From Verrucomicrobiales bacterium (GTDB taxonomy: Bacteria > Verrucomicrobiota > Verrucomicrobiia > Limisphaerales > JAQGOV01): 45,800 nucleotides of DNA. Shown here piece after piece: positions 42,678 to 45,800 of this stretch. The DNA is taken from contig JAQGOV010000052.1 of assembly GCA_028293425.1 (NCBI GenBank), positions 1 through 45,800 of the forward strand. Reading direction: 5' to 3'. The notes under the pieces are model-generated. The model made no database searches and was not told the DNA's origin. It was given only the letters and a program-made list of their open reading frames with translations. A program made the position numbers and the translations under genes. Position 1 is the first letter of the stretch. Each line of letters begins with the position of its first letter.

Positions 42678-43517
42678 TTATTCCCGTCCAGTGGGAGAAA
42701 GGTTCCAATAAGGCTGTTTGCCGTAATAGCTGTAAATGGAACCTGCTTTGCTCATATCCGAGAGGTCGGCCCAATTGTTGTTGAACTTCGGCGCGCCGCT
42801 CAGAATCTCTTTGTCCAGGCCCGTTACGAGGAAGTTGCCCGAACCTTTTGTGAAAGCATTTGGCGGAACTGCAAGCTTCTGGTTTGCTTGCCCCAACATT
42901 TGCGAGGGATCGAGCATCACAAAAGTGACGTAACCGCTATTCAGGTCCAGAACCGCATCCTCAACTTTACCGACCTTGTCATCGGAAGAATTCCGGACTT
43001 CCATGTTTGCCAACTGGCTCACCCGCTGGGCATTTCCAAAATCCTTCGCTTCACTTCCAGCGTTGTTACCCTGCTGATACCATGTGGTTTGATTGAAGTA
43101 TTTTGCAATGCTTCCGGCCAGGGCGGCTGAGCTGAGTTGCGCCGCATCCCCCTTTGGCACTGCTGGAGCATTATCCACATGTTGTTTGTCCGAGCTGACG
43201 GTCAGCGAGTTTTGGTCTGCTGCCGGCTTGATCAATTCCACCGGCACACCTCGGCTGGACCCGCTGGCATTCACGATGGCATACAGAATCCGGCCGGATT
43301 CCAAATCGACTATAAAATCTTCCACTTTGCCCAGCTTTTCCCCCGATTGGCTTTTAAGATCCTGACTGATGTAGTGTTTAGCTGGCTGCACTTTTCCCAG
43401 TTGCCCCTGCTTCTCTGTTGTGGTTGGAGCACTATTTTGCGCCTGTAGAGCCAGAACCCCCGTTAAAGCCAGCATCGCCATGCTTGTCCAAAGACTTATA
43501 ATATTTTGCCTTTTCAT
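42678..43517 (-). CDS. Exported protein with two PRC-barrel domains
   Basis: The product is about 279 residues. The signal peptide is MKRQNIISLWTSMAMLALTG with ALQAQ after it. Two PRC-barrel units follow: about 55-95 (SGEKLGKVEDFIVDLESGRI) and about 175-220 (DDKVGKVEDAVLDLNSGYVT). The spacer is Ala/Ser/Gln-rich. PRC barrels are small beta-barrels that bind partner proteins; exported double versions in soil bacteria often relate to stress. The open frame extends to 43829, but the ribosome binding site AAGGAG (43524-43529) lies six bases from ATG 43517 and sets the start. The gene diverges from the Tat-exported ferritin-like gene. Confidence 0.85.
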   Translation of the reverse strand: MKRQNIISLWTSMAMLALTGVLALQAQNSAPTTTEKQGQLGKVQPAKHYISQDLKSQSGEKLGKVEDFIVDLESGRILYAIVNASGSSRGVPVELIKPAADQNSLTVSSDKQHVDNAPAVPKGDAAQLSSAALAGSIAKYFNQTTWYQQGNNAGSEAKDFGNAQRVSQLANMEVRNSSDDKVGKVEDAVLDLNSGYVTFVMLDPSQMLGQANQKLAVPPNAFTKGSGNFLVTGLDKEILSGAPKFNNNWADLSDMSKAGSIYSYYGKQPYWNLSPTGRE

Positions 43518-43798
43518 AATCATCTCCTTATTTGGCTTACGCCCAGTTTCCACTCGGACACTGTCTTTGGTGTTTCCTCCTGTGCAAGCCAACCTACACC
43601 TTGAGCAGGCAAAGTCATTTGCAAATGTTTTTTTCCTGACAAAAAGGCTGCTCACGGTCCTGTTTTGTCGAGCGGCACTTCCCCCCATCGTGCGATCTTG
43701 AAAGATGATGCTCCTTGCACTCGTTCCGTTTGGGTCGAGATGCGGTGTCCAAACCAAAACGGGTCCGAAACGGGAAAACAAACTGGAGAAACACCACC
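43518..43798. other. Divergent promoter region between PRC-barrel and ferritin-like genes
   Basis: The 281 bases hold the start signals of both genes. A perfect 12-bp palindrome, CATTTGCAAATG, sits at 43616-43627 near the middle, where a shared regulator could bind. No known operator was recognised. Confidence 0.45.
43524..43529 (-). promoter_or_regulatory. Ribosome binding site deciding the PRC-barrel start
   Basis: AAGGAG lies directly before one ATG (43523) and six bases before the second (43517). Only the second has workable spacing. Confidence 0.7.
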
Positions 43799-44704
43799 AT
43801 GAATACTGGCAAAAGTTTACTACACACAACTAAAACCAATCCAACCCGCCGCCAGGCCCTAAAGGGCTTCGGCCTGGGCGCACTCGGGCTAACCTCTTTA
43901 GGATTGCTTCATGCGCCCAACGCGGCCGCGGCAGGGACAACGATAACCGCCTCCGATATTAACATCCTTAATTTTGCCCTCAACCTGGAATATCTGGAGG
44001 CCGAATTCTACACCTATGCCACGACGGGATCTGGAATTGAAGCCAAAGGCATCGCGGTGACGGGCCGAGGAACACGAGGAAACGTTCTCATCAAAAGCAG
44101 CCCCAAAGTTCCCTTTACCACTCCCGCGATTGAGCAATACGCTAACGAGATCGCCGCGGACGAACAGGCGCATGTGCGTTTTCTCCGGCAGGTTTTAGGG
44201 GGCCGTGCCGTCGCTCGGCCCACTATTGATCTTCAAAATAGTTTTACTGCTGCCGCCCGAGCTGCAGGGGTTATCGGATCGGCCGACACCTTTGATCCGT
44301 TTGCAGATGAAGTATCCTTTTTATTGGCAGCCTTCATTTTTGAGGATGTTGGAGTCACCGCTTACCGGGGCGCGGCGCCCCTCTTGAACAACAAGGTGGT
44401 GCTTTCGGCAGCAGCCGGTATTTTGGGCACTGAGGCTTATCACGCGGCCAACGTCAGAACCAAAATTTATGAACTGGGAGGAACCGCGCAAGCCGCAGCA
44501 CAAAAGATTTCCGATTTACGGGACGCGCTGGATGGCACTGGCGACGATGACCAGGGAGTGGTGCTTGGAGGAAAGGCCAACATCGTGCCCACAGATGCCA
44601 ATGGCCTGGTCTTTGCCCGAACTCCCCAACAGGTTTTAAATATTGTTTACTTCGCCAAAAACGTAAGGAAGGGTGGGTTCTTCCCAAATGGAGTCAACAC
44701 CTAA
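43799..44704 (+). CDS. Tat-exported ferritin-like domain protein
   Basis: The product is about 301 residues. A twin-arginine signal is present: NPTRRQALKGFGLGALGLTS, with cleavage near NAAAAG. The ferritin-like fold (about 50-230) shows LEYLEAEFYTYA, IAADEQAHVRFLRQVLG, AFIFEDVGVTAYRG and LGTEAYHAANVR, giving Glu and His ligands in the four-helix bundle of the Ferritin_2 type. Members are exported after folding with metal and are linked to oxidative or desiccation stress; their reaction is not known. The ATG at 43799 is chosen because the Tat signal follows it; the frame is open back to 43715. It diverges from the PRC-barrel gene. A hairpin, ATGGAGT-ATCA-ACTCCAT, follows at 44727-44744. Confidence 0.85.
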   Translation: MNTGKSLLHTTKTNPTRRQALKGFGLGALGLTSLGLLHAPNAAAAGTTITASDINILNFALNLEYLEAEFYTYATTGSGIEAKGIAVTGRGTRGNVLIKSSPKVPFTTPAIEQYANEIAADEQAHVRFLRQVLGGRAVARPTIDLQNSFTAAARAAGVIGSADTFDPFADEVSFLLAAFIFEDVGVTAYRGAAPLLNNKVVLSAAAGILGTEAYHAANVRTKIYELGGTAQAAAQKISDLRDALDGTGDDDQGVVLGGKANIVPTDANGLVFARTPQQVLNIVYFAKNVRKGGFFPNGVNT

Positions 44705-44726
44705 CAAAAGGTCGGCTGACAAATGA

Positions 44727-44744
44727 ATGGAGTATCAACTCCAT
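44727..44744 (+). terminator. Hairpin after the ferritin-like gene
   Basis: ATGGAGT-ATCA-ACTCCAT forms a 7-bp stem with a 4-base loop 22 bases past the stop. No T-run follows, so termination is uncertain and the next gene may be co-transcribed. Confidence 0.4.
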
Positions 44745-44800
44745 CACCGTCATTGGTTGCATAACTCCTCGACCAGAACAAGGAGGGGGCGACGATTCCA

Positions 44801-45727
44801 ATGAAATGGATGCGACTGCGGCCATTGTTTCTTGTCACCGCCGCAATGCTTGGAGGTGTCGCGGGCTATGCCCTGCGCACCTCCGAGAGGTCCTCGCCTT
44901 CATCTGCCGGCCTGGCGGGAAGCATCCATCAAGACGCCTCCTTTAACACTAGTCAATGGCCAGAAGCCACGCCTCCGGAATGGCAAACCTCGGCCGGTGC
45001 GAAGCTGTCGTGGGCATTCCTGGAGTCCACCAACTATCACACCTATATTGAGAACCTTCGGTCCATTGAATGTCCGGAAGAGACGATCCTGGATATCATC
45101 CGGGCCGATGTTCATAAACTCTTTTCCGGAGAAGCTGCCGTTATTAATGGGCCAGACCTCGCTCAGCAGGAGGAGGCCGTTCTAGAAGTTTTGCTCCCTG
45201 GCCACTTGGGGCCGCAAGGCACCGGCTTAACTATTGATGAGGCTCGCCTTGCGAATGTGTCGCCGGAAAAGCGAGGAAAACTCCGTAGTCTTCAAAGGAC
45301 ATTTGATACTACCGAGAAGGTCCTTAACGAGCAAATGCTGCACAATAATTTTTCAGAAGAAGACTTGAACCAGTTGCGTGTTATCCGGAGGCAACGCAAA
45401 CAGGCGCTGGCGCAGTTGCTTTCACAGGAAGAACTGGAAGATTACGAACTGCGCACTTCCAACATGGCCCAAAAACTTCAACAGGAGCCGGGGGGCCGGG
45501 CTCTGGATAGGGAAACCATCCTTGCTGTTGCGCGGTTGGAACAGGCGTTTGACGAGCTGTATGGAAACGAAATTGAGTCCGTGAAGCAGTCCTATCTTGA
45601 AGAGCGGGCTAAGGCCCAGGAAAAACTAGATGCGGAACTTCGCACAGTGCTGGGGGATGCGCGCTTTTCAGAACTGCAGGAGCGGTTGGGAGAATCCGCC
45701 TCACCAGGATCCCGCGGAATTCAATGA
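44801..45727 (+). CDS. Membrane-anchored coiled-coil protein of unknown family
   Basis: The product is 308 residues. One N-terminal membrane helix (PLFLVTAAMLGGVAGYAL) anchors the protein, with the rest on the outside. After a Ser/Pro-rich stretch there is a helical segment, then long Glu/Gln/Lys/Leu-rich coiled coils (about 150-300; KLRSLQRTFDTTEKVLNEQM, then ELEDYELRTSNMAQKLQ). The overall plan resembles exported helical proteins that lie beside sigma-factor genes in verrucomicrobia, but this is memory only. AAGGAGGGGG lies 12 bases upstream of ATG 44801, a rather long spacing. The next gene begins 32 bases after the stop, so they may be co-transcribed. Confidence 0.6.
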   Translation: MKWMRLRPLFLVTAAMLGGVAGYALRTSERSSPSSAGLAGSIHQDASFNTSQWPEATPPEWQTSAGAKLSWAFLESTNYHTYIENLRSIECPEETILDIIRADVHKLFSGEAAVINGPDLAQQEEAVLEVLLPGHLGPQGTGLTIDEARLANVSPEKRGKLRSLQRTFDTTEKVLNEQMLHNNFSEEDLNQLRVIRRQRKQALAQLLSQEELEDYELRTSNMAQKLQQEPGGRALDRETILAVARLEQAFDELYGNEIESVKQSYLEERAKAQEKLDAELRTVLGDARFSELQERLGESASPGSRGIQ

Positions 45728-45758
45728 AGCAGTCCGGCAATTCAGGAGTTAAACGGTA

Positions 45759-45800
45759 ATGACCCACCCCTTCAGCGCCTCACGCCGAGAGCGCCGAAGA
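45759..45800 (+). CDS. 5' end of a further gene, cut by the window edge
   Basis: ATG 45759 is preceded by AGGAG at nine bases and opens MTHPFSASRRERRR, in frame to the last base. It lies 32 bases after the coiled-coil gene, in the spacing expected of an operon. Too little is present to say more. Confidence 0.35.
   Translation, partial: MTHPFSASRRERRR

Noticed and set aside
1-45800. CRISPR arrays, rRNA, tRNA and intact insertion sequences
   Set aside because: No regularly spaced repeats, no rRNA or tRNA core motifs, and no transposase frames were seen.

Overview
The window reads as a chromosomal segment of a Verrucomicrobiota bacterium, most like the Limisphaerales/Pedosphaera group. This rests on gene content, not on a marker gene. 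The signs are a giant secreted protein with Ig-like, CotH and repeated lamin-tail domains; a DUF1080 secreted protein; a pseudopilin with the [18 protein letters not shown] leader typical of that phylum; several secreted proteins without known family; and many starts without a clear Shine-Dalgarno sequence. No rRNA, tRNA, CRISPR array or intact insertion sequence was seen.

Layout. 1-2.7 kb: a DUF1080 secreted protein and an AraC-type HTH protein (minus strand), then two broken genes on the plus strand, a small membrane protein whose SHOCT-like tail is out of frame and a multiply frameshifted phage terminase remnant. 2.9-13.9 kb: one 3660-residue secreted multidomain protein with a CotH kinase-like domain. 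14.2-19.3 kb: a tandem ACT protein, then a core operon dnaB-bamA-ompH/skp closed by a clear hairpin terminator; dnaB and bamA overlap by 17 nt. 19.4-21 kb: small hypothetical genes and a block of 10-bp tandem repeats. 21-27.9 kb: a ferritin-like protein followed by a membrane protein of probable alpha/alpha-toroid fold, and a convergent transglutaminase plus M48 peptidase operon. 28-31.5 kb: a Ser/Gly/Thr-rich lipoprotein, an M23 peptidase, a GH43-like hydrolase whose natural start seems to be ATA, and a small secreted protein. 31.9-35.8 kb: a NarL/LuxR response regulator and an hsp20-lon operon. 36.1-39 kb: a vanadium-type haloperoxidase followed by a pseudopilin. 39.1-42.6 kb: two small proteins, a C-terminal scrap of a histidine kinase, an intact REC-histidine kinase hybrid, and a divergent degenerate receiver-domain gene with a frameshift. 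42.7-45.8 kb: a secreted PRC-barrel protein, a divergent Tat-exported ferritin-like protein, a membrane-anchored coiled-coil protein, and the first codons of a further gene.

How the parts fit. The core genes cover outer-membrane assembly (BamA, Skp/OmpH), replication (DnaB) and protein quality control (Hsp20, Lon). The rest is mainly envelope and extracellular functions: adhesion or surface display, peptidoglycan and glycan hydrolysis, proteolysis, halogen chemistry and metal/oxidative stress. Four broken genes (two near 2 kb, two near 41-42 kb) mark two small zones of decay. No coherent new multi-gene system is proved. The best candidates for follow-up are the giant CotH/lamin-tail protein, the GH43 start change, the receiver with Glu in place of its phospho-acceptor Asp, and the decamer repeats upstream of dnaB.
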